Shown in pieces: positions 17,908-25,829 of a DNA stretch of 64,000 bases. Numbering within the stretch: position 1 is the stretch's first letter; the number at the start of each line of letters is the position of its first letter. The notes beneath the pieces are model-generated. The model saw only the letters and a list, made by a program, of their open reading frames with translations, was not told where the DNA came from and ran no database searches. The stretch is from positions 434,001-498,000 of the forward strand of contig NZ_OY760438.1 in NCBI RefSeq assembly GCF_963663625.1, written 5' to 3'. The DNA is from an uncultured Ilyobacter sp. GTDB lineage: Bacteria > Fusobacteriota > Fusobacteriia > Fusobacteriales > Fusobacteriaceae. A program made the translations under genes and the position numbers.

Positions 17908-17970
17908 CCGATAGTGTAGGAAATATTTGTGTGTTTTTTAGTCCTTTTATTGATTACTAAATGAAACTGT
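17908..17970 (+). repeat. Solitary end of an IS256-family element
   Basis: GATAGTGTAGGAAATATTTG, GTCCTTTTATTGATTACTAA and AAACTG line up with the left end of the complete element at 5820 (GGTAGTGTAAATATTTTTG, GTCCTTCTCTTGATTACTGA, ATACTG). No transposase and no second end lie nearby. It is probably a relic of excision or deletion, or a cross-mobilisable end. Confidence 0.75.
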
Positions 17971-18018
17971 TCTACCTATTATATAATCTTTTGAAAAACT
18001 GTAGTTAAAGGCTGTTTG

Positions 18019-19077
18019 CTAATTATCATTAAAAATATTCATGAGGCGTGGTACGCCTTCCTTTATCGCTCTAGCTCCTGGAAGGACGAAAACATGCTCT
18101 TCTATTTCATAAATCTTGTCTTTTTTTACTGCTGAAAGAGGCTTATATTCGTGAGATTTTTTTATTATGTTCACATTGTTTCTTCCACCTATAATGTAGT
18201 TCGGATCATTTACAATAAGTTCTTCTAGACTATATTTCCATCCATTTTTGTTACCGGCTATATTTATTCCTCCTGAAATTTTTATGAGATCGTCTATAAA
18301 TGTGTTTTTACCTGCAGTATACTCACCGTTTCCAGCTCCTACAACGAAATAAACTTTGGGTTTCTTTTGTATATTTTTATTTTTATACAGATAAGATGCA
18401 ACCCTGCTTTTTAAATCTGCAGAAACGATGACTCCCCTCTCAGGAACTCCTATAACTCTGCTTATCTCTATATATTCTTTATACATTTCCTCTACACTTT
18501 TAGGGGTCTGATAGACCAGATATTTTATTCCGATAGATTTCAATTTTTTTACAAAACTTTGATTGTAATGAGATTCCATTAGGACTATCTGTGGTTTTTT
18601 AGACATTACTTTTTCGAGGTTTGGTTCCATGAGAGACCCCATTGATTCTATTTTTGATGCCTCTTTTGGGTATTTGCAGAAGGATGTCCTTCCTACCAGC
18701 GCATCTTCCATTTTAAGGTCATATATTTTTTCTGTTACTCCTGGAGAAAGAGATATAATCCTTTTTAGTTTTCCACTGTTTTTCAAATCTGCATTCTTTA
18801 ATCCATCTATAAAAAATGAGTTATAGTATTTTTGTCCGTTTTTTTTGAAAATTATTTTTTGGAAACTCATTTTTACTCCATCAGATTCTACATAGTCATC
18901 TTCTAGACGGAATTTATGGCTTTGAATCTTTAAAAGTCCGCCTGTTTCATCAAACCCCTTATTTTCTATTTCACTTTTTGAATAATAATTTACTCCCTGG
19001 ACACTTATAGAAGAGTAACTAGATATAGATATAAAAGCAAACAAAATAAATATTAAATTTAAAGTTATATTTTTCAT
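18019..19077 (-). CDS. BtuF/FecB-like ABC-type binding protein with an N-terminal extension
   Basis: A 352-aa exported protein with an N-terminal signal helix (residues ~4-22). Residues ~105-350 form a class III binding protein: RIISLSPGVTEKIYDL, DALVGRTSFCKYPKEASKIE, the KPQIVLME strand and GGINIAGNKNGW, the pattern of BtuF and siderophore-binding proteins. The preceding ~80 residues (VQGVNYYSKSEIENKGFDET onward) are an extra domain I do not recognise. No permease or ATPase is adjacent. The nearby cobalamin receptor suggests corrinoid, but iron chelate is equally possible. The gene is on the opposite strand to gltS. Confidence 0.82.
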   Translation of the reverse strand: MKNITLNLIFILFAFISISSYSSISVQGVNYYSKSEIENKGFDETGGLLKIQSHKFRLEDDYVESDGVKMSFQKIIFKKNGQKYYNSFFIDGLKNADLKNSGKLKRIISLSPGVTEKIYDLKMEDALVGRTSFCKYPKEASKIESMGSLMEPNLEKVMSKKPQIVLMESHYNQSFVKKLKSIGIKYLVYQTPKSVEEMYKEYIEISRVIGVPERGVIVSADLKSRVASYLYKNKNIQKKPKVYFVVGAGNGEYTAGKNTFIDDLIKISGGINIAGNKNGWKYSLEELIVNDPNYIIGGRNNVNIIKKSHEYKPLSAVKKDKIYEIEEHVFVLPGARAIKEGVPRLMNIFNDN

Positions 19078-19141
19078 AAAATAAAGTCTCCTAGTATGAT
19101 TTCATTGTATTTATTATAACATATTTTTTATTCTTAGCGGC

Positions 19142-19175
19142 AAAAAAAAAAGAGAGCCTCATGCCTGAGCTCTCC
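19142..19175 (-). terminator. Rho-independent terminator, minus strand
   Basis: On the minus strand, GAGAGC, a loop, GCTCTC, followed by about ten T residues. It is placed to end the transcript of the gene at 19428-20027, and it also sits just before the start of the BtuF-like gene. Confidence 0.82.
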
Positions 19176-19196
19176 ATTGTCAATAGTATAAAAAAC

Positions 19197-19395
19197 TTAA
19201 CTTTCACTTGAAATATAGTCGGCAAAGCCTCTTTATTTTTTTTTGTGTCCTATGTGACCAAAAGATTTTTTTTATTCGTTTTAATTTTTCTGTCTTTTAT
19301 TGATTTTCATTTGTAGTGAAATCTTTTGACTCTAATATTCTTATAAATTCAGTAACTTATAAGAATTTCTTTCAAGTAGCAACTTGAATTAAATA
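19197..19395. repeat. Dispersed intergenic repeat, copy D (partial)
   Basis: Its right end, TTCAGTAACTTATAAGAATT then CAAGTAGCAACTTGAATT, matches the right end of copy A. The section before it (TTTTTCTGTCTTTTAT...) matches copy B at 37800-37945. The left section, CTTTCACTTGAAATATAGTC, matches copy A at 10418-10450 in reverse orientation. It is a rearranged member of the family. Confidence 0.72.
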
Positions 19396-19427
19396 TCATT
19401 TTCTTCAAATGTTGAAAAATGTATAAA

Positions 19428-20027
19428 TTAAATTTTACTTTTGATAAATTCACTATCTTTCATTAGCTTTTTTTCTCTTTCTTTTTCCTTTTCGAGAGCT
19501 TTATCCAAAATAAAATCAACTAGTTCTCTGTCTCTTGTATAGTAGTTTATTTGGAACTCGATGTCCCTTTTTAATATGAGGTCTATTCTTGTATCCTTTA
19601 TATACCATGTTAGTATTTTCTTTTCTGCAGAGTTTTCCCTGCCATTTTCAAAGAGGAAAGAACTACTTTTATAAACACCTTGTGGATATCCGTATTTATC
19701 TTCTAGAATTTTTTTCATTTTATTGTAGTTCTCGAGGTCACCATTTTTTATTTTTTGGGAGTAATTCCCCTGGATAAGCTTATCTTCCAAAAGAACATAT
19801 TGTACGTTGAATTCCCCTGCAGATTTTAGAGAGTCCTCAAAGGTATAGATATCGAGATTCCAAATATACTTCCCTTGGGTTTGGACTTCCTCCGATTTGA
19901 TGAATTTTCTGTTGTTCTCTGCCTTTTTTATCTCTGCAAGATTGGCCCCCCACTCTACAAGGCGAAAACCTTCTCCAAATAATGAGACAGATGTAAATAA
20001 AGCTGCTATCAATACGAATTTTTTCAT
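19428..20027 (-). CDS. Exported hypothetical protein
   Basis: A 199-aa protein with a clear signal peptide (KKFVLIAALFTSVSLFGEG, cleavage near residue 20). The mature part starts FRLVEWGANLAEIKK and is a mixed alpha/beta protein ending in a highly charged helix. The pattern W-G-x-x-x-x-E-I followed by an EDKYGYP segment recalls small periplasmic proteins that share a WG.s..evk.. opening, but I cannot name a family. The ATG follows TGGAGGTAG. It has its own terminator at 19142-19175. Confidence 0.75.
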   Translation of the reverse strand: MKKFVLIAALFTSVSLFGEGFRLVEWGANLAEIKKAENNRKFIKSEEVQTQGKYIWNLDIYTFEDSLKSAGEFNVQYVLLEDKLIQGNYSQKIKNGDLENYNKMKKILEDKYGYPQGVYKSSSFLFENGRENSAEKKILTWYIKDTRIDLILKRDIEFQINYYTRDRELVDFILDKALEKEKEREKKLMKDSEFIKSKI

Positions 20028-20039
20028 ATTCTACCTCCA

Positions 20040-20455
20040 TTAATTTTAGAATATTTCCAGCATTCCAATTGACGGCACGGAATTTTTACTGGCACTCTAG
20101 ACATGAGAATGCTAATATTTACTGAATACACCATTTTGTTTTATTTGTCAAGTGTTTGGATTAAAATACTGAATTTACAGAATTACTTTATAACTCTACT
20201 TTTAGAAATTTGATATATTAATTCGCGCAAGAGTCCAAACTGGATAAGGGGCAATAAAGGGGATAATAAAGATATGAAAAAATTAACACTTCAAATGGTA
20301 GCTTTGATTTCTTCGTAAAGTATACTTTTTGAGGAAAGTTTGATAAAATATTCTCTTTGTTTTTTCTTTTACTATATGAAATTGGAATTAATAAAATTTG
20401 TCATTTATAAAAAAAGGAAAATACATAAAAAGTAGAATAGCACTTTATAATATAT
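20040..20455. other. Decayed intergenic region with a truncated signal-peptide ORF
   Basis: No full gene. At 20274-20318 an ATG behind AAGGGGATAA opens a 14-codon frame, MKKLTLQMVALISS, which looks like the first half of a signal peptide and then stops. This may be the 5' relic of a lost exported-protein gene. AAATACTGAATTTACAGAAT near 20165 resembles the left section of the dispersed repeat family. Confidence 0.45.
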
Positions 20456-20461
20456 CAAGTG

Positions 20462-20540
20462 AATTATTTGGCAAACTAATGGAAACGTTAGGACGCAAAG
20501 CTATAGGACCTTTAAAATGGTAGCCAGTTGCAGAAGAAAG
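20462..20540 (+). promoter_or_regulatory. c-di-GMP-I riboswitch (GEMM-I), second copy
   Basis: It contains TTTGGCAAACTAATGGAAAC, GTTAGGACGCAAAGCTATAG, GACC and GGTAGCCAGTTGC in the expected order and spacing, a very good match to the GEMM-I consensus. A perfect hairpin with a T-run follows at 20556, typical of an OFF/ON terminator platform. The next gene starts at 20768 and appears to have its own promoter, so the regulated gene is uncertain. Confidence 0.93.
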
Positions 20541-20555
20541 ATTTTTCTATTTTTT

Positions 20556-20582
20556 GCATAGCTTATCTAGCTATGCTTTTTT
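20556..20582 (+). terminator. Terminator of the second c-di-GMP riboswitch
   Basis: GCATAGCT, loop TATCT, AGCTATGC, then TTTTTT, 16 bp after the aptamer. Confidence 0.9.
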
Positions 20583-20688
20583 ATTTCTACATTGTTAGAT
20601 AATTCTCTAAACTATAAGACTGTAACTCTACTCATCTTATATTTAAAGAATATTCAAATAATAGGTTAAATAAAGTAATGCATTTGAC

Positions 20689-20717
20689 TTGACACTCCAC
20701 TTTGCATTTTAGAGAAT
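20689..20717 (+). promoter_or_regulatory. Possible promoter before the 93-aa gene
   Basis: TTGACA, a 17-bp spacer, GAGAAT. It would allow the gene at 20768 to be expressed independently of the riboswitch. Confidence 0.45.
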
Positions 20718-20767
20718 TTTTTTCTTCATACATAACATACGTAATATAATAAAAAAAGGAGGTATCA

Positions 20768-21049
20768 ATGGTTTTAAACATCAATTTTCCAAGATATTTT
20801 ATTAGTGAGGTAAAAATTTTATATTTAATAAAAAACAGTAAACTATTATTAAAAGGATACGGATGCCACAATCCAAACTCGGAGAAATGTAGAAACTGCT
20901 CATTACAAAGTTTTAAAAAGGGAAGTCTTTTAGATATTGATATTAATGAAGTTAAAAAGAATAAAAGCATTGATTGTGCTGAAATGTCAAATCTTTTCTT
21001 TTCACTAAAATTTGAAGTTGAAAACATAGATGGAATTAGACTATCTTGA
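20768..21049 (+). CDS. Small Cys-containing protein, unknown, downstream of a c-di-GMP riboswitch
   Basis: A 93-aa protein that I do not recognise. Its ATG is preceded by the strong site AAAAAAGGAGG at a good spacing, which supports it over a 144-codon frame on the other strand. The centre has a compact cysteine cluster, GYGCHNPNSEKCRNCSLQSF, with a further Cys at DCAEMS, giving C-x7-C-x2-C...C, compatible with a metal-binding knuckle. There is no signal peptide or membrane segment. Basic N-terminal and central parts suggest nucleic-acid or protein binding. It could be the output of the c-di-GMP riboswitch 230 bp upstream. Confidence 0.6.
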   Translation: MVLNINFPRYFISEVKILYLIKNSKLLLKGYGCHNPNSEKCRNCSLQSFKKGSLLDIDINEVKKNKSIDCAEMSNLFFSLKFEVENIDGIRLS

Positions 21050-21284
21050 AAATGGTGCTTGTGCACCTGAATAGTATGGAATAAGTTAGATAGCTTTCTT
21101 AAGATGATATTAAATTTACACTAAATTCGGAATAATCTCTCAATTTTTGTGTAAACTCTCAATTTCTTAATGTAGAATCTGAATGATATGGGGAGTAATA
21201 GCTATAAATTGCTATTGCTCCTTCTTTTTTAGCTTAATCTTAAAATACGTATGTGTAAAAGAAAGAGCATGAGGTTACCCTCTT

Positions 21285-21815
21285 TTCAATAAGGATATGT
21301 TTGATGGGAGCCTATCTGCAAAATGAATTTGCAGTTGTGAATGGATAATTCTCAATTCTCTGCGGTTTCCTGTATACTTCTTTATAATGTCTATCATTGC
21401 CAGGCAGAGAAGCTTTAAAAGGCTATCATCGGTATGGAAAACAGACTTGTTTTTGGTTGCTTTTCTTAGCTGTCTATTAAAAAGTTTCTATTGAATTAGT
21501 GGTGTAAATCAGTGTCCTAATTTTCTGGGATATTTAAAATAATTTGCCAGGTTAGATCAGTTAGATCTCTAGTAAACAGCTATTTTAGTGTATTTCTTCT
21601 TCCATTTCTCTTCAAAACTATCCAACTGAAAAGTGCTGTTTCTTCAGTGTTAACTTGGTAGACTCTCTTTAAATCAGACATTAGGGATTTAATATCCTTA
21701 AAGGAAACGTATCTTGTGGTATTTATGATCTGGTGGATGATACAATGTTGAATTTCTGTTTTAGGAAAAGCTGAAGCGATAGCGCTGGAAAAGCACGTAA
21801 GTCCATCAACGCATG
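21285..21815 (-). pseudogene. Decayed IS256-family transposase
   Basis: The minus-strand frames contain ACVDGLTCFSSAIASAF, KTEIQHCIIHQIINTTRYVS and, further on in another frame, TTNSIETFNRQLRKATKNK. These are the second and third catalytic regions of a Mutator-type transposase. Several stops and frameshifts separate them, and the N-terminal third is missing. The sequence is distinct from the intact copy at 5910. Confidence 0.85.
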
Positions 21816-21894
21816 CAATTAATTATATACTTCAAGAAGTATAAAGAACGACGGATCGAACTTACAGAACAAAAGGAGGCTGTTTTTCGACATC

Positions 21895-22827
21895 TCAATG
21901 TTTATTTTTATTTGTGATATGCATATCGGAGTGCACTTTGATTTTGTTTAATATTTGTGGTATAACTGTTGCTCCCATTACAAGGACCATTCCTAAAAAC
22001 TTAGTTTTACTTAGTTTTTCCCCGTATATAAGATAGGCGGTAACAGCCACGATGATTACCTCAAAATTTGCGGTTATGCTTATTTTGAATGCCTCTATAT
22101 ATCTAGTTGCATTTAAAAAGCATAAATGGGATACAAGGGTAGGAAAAAATCCGAGCAAGACTCCCATGAAAATTGTAAAATTATTGATTTTGAATATTTC
22201 AATTATCCTGGTTAAATCCGCAAAAAAAGAAAGTGTTATAGTTCCAGACAAAAAGCTATAGAACATAATTGTGAGGAAATGGTATTTGTCAAAGACTTTT
22301 TTATTAAAAACCGGCAGGATTCCATAGGTGGCACCTGCTGCTATTCCCATGAAAACTCCGAGGGTATCTATTCTTACCTCACTGAAGCTCCCTCCGGTTA
22401 CGACAAAAAAACATCCTGTAAATGCCATGATCATTGCGAGAAATTTTTCTTTGGTAAATCTGTCTCCAAGCAGGATCCTGGAAAAAATAAGGGCGAAGGA
22501 CGGGGCCGTATAAAGGAGTATGACCCCTGTGGTCATTCCTGTTTTTATTATCGCCGAAAAATAAAATATATTAAAAAAACCCTGGTTTATGAGCCCGATC
22601 AAAGAACAGCTTATAAATCCTTTTTTATCAATTACTGTTTTTTTTCTGTCTCTAAAAAAAATGAAAATGGAAAGTATGGAAAGTCCGAAAAAACTTCTCA
22701 AAAATGCTATATCATATACTGCAAACCCTTTATTTTCCATGTATTTTACAAGTATTCCCAGCGTCCCCCAAAAGAAAGCTGCTAAAAAAACTAGAATATA
22801 ACCTTTACTATTTTCAATAAAATCCAT
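21895..22827 (-). CDS. DMT-superfamily permease (EamA family)
   Basis: About 310 aa, ten predicted helices in two EamA repeats. Repeat 1 begins YILVFLAAFFWGTLGILVKY and repeat 2 begins LGVFMGIAAGATYGILPVFN. Each ends with an AFxG/GxxLVxGAxxxxQ-type helix, as in drug/metabolite exporters such as RhaT/YdcZ relatives. The substrate cannot be predicted. The ATG at 22827 is chosen because GGAGG lies 5 nt upstream; an upstream TTG overlaps that site. A ~170-codon frame on the opposite strand is an antisense shadow. Confidence 0.88.
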   Translation of the reverse strand: MDFIENSKGYILVFLAAFFWGTLGILVKYMENKGFAVYDIAFLRSFFGLSILSIFIFFRDRKKTVIDKKGFISCSLIGLINQGFFNIFYFSAIIKTGMTTGVILLYTAPSFALIFSRILLGDRFTKEKFLAMIMAFTGCFFVVTGGSFSEVRIDTLGVFMGIAAGATYGILPVFNKKVFDKYHFLTIMFYSFLSGTITLSFFADLTRIIEIFKINNFTIFMGVLLGFFPTLVSHLCFLNATRYIEAFKISITANFEVIIVAVTAYLIYGEKLSKTKFLGMVLVMGATVIPQILNKIKVHSDMHITNKNKH

Positions 22828-22926
22828 AACAGCCTCCAAAATATAATAGGACAGTAATTAAAATCTTCAAGAAAAATCGATCGTAAAAACGGCTTTAAGC
22901 TATAGACTCTCTTTCTTTTGAAGTTT

Positions 22927-22992
22927 TTATTCGGCGAAAAATTTGATTGCTTTAGTTATTTCAAGGTGTTTACATCTTATGATGATTTTCAT
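22927..22992 (-). pseudogene. Relic of a ribosome hibernation factor (hpf) start
   Basis: A 21-codon frame, MKIIIRCKHLEITKAIKFFA, begins behind GGAAGGGAAGTG. It matches the opening of HPF/RaiA proteins (MKIxIRGKxxEIT.AI..Y.E). It stops at the next codon, after which KLQKKES continues the similarity for a few residues. The rest of the gene is absent. Confidence 0.6.
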
Positions 22993-23190
22993 AAAATCAC
23001 TTCCCTTCCATAATAAAACTCTTTCTAGTATTAAAACTATAGCACTTATAATATCAAAAGACAATAATTCGAAAGAAAATAGCCCTACAACTAAACTTCA
23101 TAATTTAGTTGGTCTTGGTGATATTATAAATTTTGGACAATCTACTTTCGTTTGATATGATAAATATTAAATAGAAAATAGGAGGTCTGC

Positions 23191-23280
23191 ATGGCAGGGG
23201 AAAAGCATAGTAACGAAATTAAAGAAATGATGGTTAGGCTTTACAACGGGGGAAAAGGTAAGAAGCTTAAGGGGCAATAG
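23191..23280 (+). pseudogene. Short ORF, possible IS3-type OrfA fragment
   Basis: ATG behind AGGAGGTCTGC opens a 29-codon frame, MAGEKHSNEIKEMMVRLYNG, resembling the N-terminus of IS3/IS150 OrfA (kE.v.l...GkS...). It then runs into unrelated sequence and stops. A second frame just after it, LSVEKLEELYEEFRFLD ending at 23338, may be a different relic. Weak evidence. Confidence 0.35.
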
Positions 23281-23518
23281 AGCTTTATCTGTAGAAAAAT
23301 TAGAAGAACTCTACGAAGAATTTAGATTTCTTGATTAAATTTGCACAGGTCGAGTTTATAAGTGTAAGCTTGAATTAATTATATCAATGAAACAGATTAT
23401 AATTGATTGGACAGATATTTTCACGTGATGTACAATTAAGATGTGAATTATAAATTAGATTAAATTATAAGAGGCCAGAAGATAAATCTGAAACCAATGA
23501 AGTTTTCGGAGGTAAATA

Positions 23519-24406
23519 ATGAAAGGAATTATACTTGCAGGAGGGGTGGGAACAAGACTCTACCCGGTAACCAAATCAATATCAAAACAGATAATACCTG
23601 TCTATGACAAACCCATGATCTATTACCCCCTGTCGGTACTTATGCTGGCGGGGATAAGAGAAATACTTATCATCTCAACCAACCGGGATCTTCCTATGTT
23701 TAAAGAGTTACTAGGAGACGGAGTTAATTATGGACTGGACATATTATACGGTGTGCAGAGCGAGCCCAATGGTTTGGCAGAAGCCTTTATAATCGGGGAA
23801 AAGTTCATAGGAAGTGACTCATGTGCACTTGTTCTCGGGGACAACATATTTTACGGCCACGGTCTGACTGGCATGGTGAGGGCAGCAGCTTCCATAAACT
23901 CCGGAGCTATTATTTTTGGGTATTATCTGGATGACCCAAAATCCTTCGGTGTCGTAGAATTTGATGAAAACGGGAAAGCAGTCTCAATAGAAGAAAAACC
24001 AGAAAATCCGAGATCAAGTTATGCAGTACCAGGGCTTTATTTTTATGACAACACGGTGGTGGAAAAAGCCAAGCAGGTGAAGCCTTCTGAAAGAGGAGAG
24101 CTAGAAATAACAGAGCTGAATAAAATTTATCTCGATGCTGGAGAACTGAAGGTGTCAAATATGGGGAGGGGAATGGCATGGCTCGATACAGGAACTCACG
24201 ATGCCCTGCTAGATGCTTCCAACTTTGTAAAAACTATCCAAACCAGACAGGGGGTAATGGTTGCCTGCTTAGAAGAGATCGCATACAACAACGGGTGGAT
24301 AACAAAAGAGCAGATAGAAGACCAGATAAAGCCCCTCATGAAGTCGCATTATGGAGAATATCTAATGAAACTTATAAAAGATACATCAGGTAGAAACGAG
24401 GATTAA
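23519..24406 (+). CDS. rmlA: Glucose-1-phosphate thymidylyltransferase
   Basis: A 295-aa enzyme that makes dTDP-glucose from dTTP and glucose-1-phosphate, the first step of dTDP-L-rhamnose synthesis. It has the nucleotidyltransferase signature [36 protein letters not shown] and EEKPENPRS, and its length is typical. The ATG follows TTTCGGAGG. It is the first of four tightly packed genes (gaps of 2, -4 and -4 bp) that complete the pathway in the order rmlA-rmlC-rmlD-rmlB. No polysaccharide-assembly genes follow, so rhamnose is used by products encoded elsewhere. Confidence 0.97.
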   Translation: MKGIILAGGVGTRLYPVTKSISKQIIPVYDKPMIYYPLSVLMLAGIREILIISTNRDLPMFKELLGDGVNYGLDILYGVQSEPNGLAEAFIIGEKFIGSDSCALVLGDNIFYGHGLTGMVRAAASINSGAIIFGYYLDDPKSFGVVEFDENGKAVSIEEKPENPRSSYAVPGLYFYDNTVVEKAKQVKPSERGELEITELNKIYLDAGELKVSNMGRGMAWLDTGTHDALLDASNFVKTIQTRQGVMVACLEEIAYNNGWITKEQIEDQIKPLMKSHYGEYLMKLIKDTSGRNED

Positions 24407-24408
24407 AG

Positions 24409-24981
24409 ATGGCAGAATTTAAAAAAACAGAAACGGGAATAAAAGATTTGGTAATAATAGACCCAGCTGTGTGCATTGATCAAAGAGGTTTTTTTATGGA
24501 AACCTACAGTAAGAGAGAGTTTGAAAAAATAGGTATCAGTACGGAGTTTGTTCAGGACAATCACTCTAGATCAAAAAAAGGTGTTTTGAGGGGACTTCAT
24601 TTTCAGACGAAACATCAGCAAGGGAAGCTCATAAGAGTAACTAGGGGCAGCATATGGGATGTGGCTGTTGATCTGAGAAAAGGGAGTCAGACTTTTGGAA
24701 GATGGTATGGTCTTGTGCTAAGTGAGGAAAACAGAAAGATGATTTATATTCCTAAAGGTTTTGCACATGGATTTCTAAGCCTAGAAGATAACACAGAGAT
24801 ACAATATAAATGTACAGATTTTTATTATCCTGAGTACGATGCAGGTATAAGCTGGGATGATCCCGACATAGATATAAAATGGCCTTTTGAAGAATTTGAG
24901 CTTGCGAAGGAGAAGATTGTCTTCTCTCTGAAAGATAGAGGACAGCCCAGCCTTAAGGAATATTTGGGAGAAATAAAATGA
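24409..24981 (+). CDS. rmlC: dTDP-4-dehydrorhamnose 3,5-epimerase
   Basis: A 190-aa cupin enzyme that epimerises dTDP-4-keto-6-deoxyglucose at C3 and C5. It shows DQRGFFMETYSKREFEKIGI, the QDNHSRSKKGVLRGLHFQ motif with the catalytic His, and the IPKGFAHGF and WDDPDIDIKWP segments. The length is normal. It begins 2 bp after rmlA and overlaps rmlD by 4 bp (ATGA), so translation is coupled. Confidence 0.97.
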   Translation: MAEFKKTETGIKDLVIIDPAVCIDQRGFFMETYSKREFEKIGISTEFVQDNHSRSKKGVLRGLHFQTKHQQGKLIRVTRGSIWDVAVDLRKGSQTFGRWYGLVLSEENRKMIYIPKGFAHGFLSLEDNTEIQYKCTDFYYPEYDAGISWDDPDIDIKWPFEEFELAKEKIVFSLKDRGQPSLKEYLGEIK

Positions 24982-25829
24982 TTCTTTTGACAGGTGCAAA
25001 TGGCCAGCTAGGGAGGGAGTTTCAGAAGCTGTTCAAAAGAAAAGGTGTGAGATATATTGGCCTAGGTCGTGAGGAACTTGATATTACAGATATGGATGCT
25101 GTAAAAAATTTCCTTAAAGAGAAAAATATAGACTATATAATAAACTGTGCTGCCTACAATGATGTGGACAAGGCTGAGGGAGAGCAAAAAAAATGTTTTG
25201 CATTAAACTGTTATGCACCTGAAAATATGGCTCTGGAATCTAAAAAAATTGGAACAGTTTTTGTAACTTATTCCACAGATTTTGTCTTTGACGGATTAAA
25301 AAATGAACCCTATACAGAATCTGACCTTCCTAATCCACTAAATGCCTACGCCTGTTCAAAGTCGGAAGGGGAGAGCCGTGTCCTAGCGGCTTATGACAGA
25401 AGTTTTGTCATAAGGACCTCATGGGTCTTTGGCATGGGGAATGATAATTTTGTTAAACGGGTGATCAAATGGTCAAAAAACAGCGAAAAACTCAATATTG
25501 TAGATGATCAGGTGTCGGCACCCACATACTCAAAGGATCTGGCAGAATATTCATGGAAACTAATAAATACAGAAAGGTTTGGTCTGTATCATCTTTCAAA
25601 CAGCGGTGCAGCTAGCAAGTATGATGTTGCGAAATATGTGTTGGAGAAAATAGAGTGGAAGGGGAGACTGGTCAGGGCAAAGACAGCTGAATTCGGACTC
25701 CCTGCCAAAAGATCTCCTTATTCCAAGCTCAGTAGTGAAAAGGCAGAAAAGGTTATAGGTGAAAAAATGCCTCACTGGAAAAACGGTATAGATAGATTTT
25801 TTGAGGAAATGGAGGAAGGAAATTTTTGA
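24978..25829 (+). CDS. rmlD: dTDP-4-dehydrorhamnose reductase
   Basis: A 283-aa short-chain-dehydrogenase-type enzyme for the last step to dTDP-L-rhamnose. It has a Rossmann start (LLTGANGQLGREFQKLF), NCAAYNDVDKAE, STDFVFDG and the YACSKSEGE YxxxK catalytic pair, and its length is typical. It overlaps rmlC and rmlB by 4 and 4 bp. Confidence 0.97.
   Translation: MILLTGANGQLGREFQKLFKRKGVRYIGLGREELDITDMDAVKNFLKEKNIDYIINCAAYNDVDKAEGEQKKCFALNCYAPENMALESKKIGTVFVTYSTDFVFDGLKNEPYTESDLPNPLNAYACSKSEGESRVLAAYDRSFVIRTSWVFGMGNDNFVKRVIKWSKNSEKLNIVDDQVSAPTYSKDLAEYSWKLINTERFGLYHLSNSGAASKYDVAKYVLEKIEWKGRLVRAKTAEFGLPAKRSPYSKLSSEKAEKVIGEKMPHWKNGIDRFFEEMEEGNF

Noticed and set aside
20632-21066. 144-codon ORF on the minus strand
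   Set aside because: It is antisense to the 93-aa gene, which has a far better ribosome binding site, and its translation shows no domain or signal.
22279-22785. 168-codon ORF on the plus strand
   Set aside because: Fully antisense to the EamA permease gene; composition (Lys/Tyr/Cys-rich, repetitive) is that of a shadow frame.
22943-23155. 70-codon plus-strand ORF
   Set aside because: No ribosome binding site, and it overlaps the antisense hpf-like relic, which explains the sequence better.
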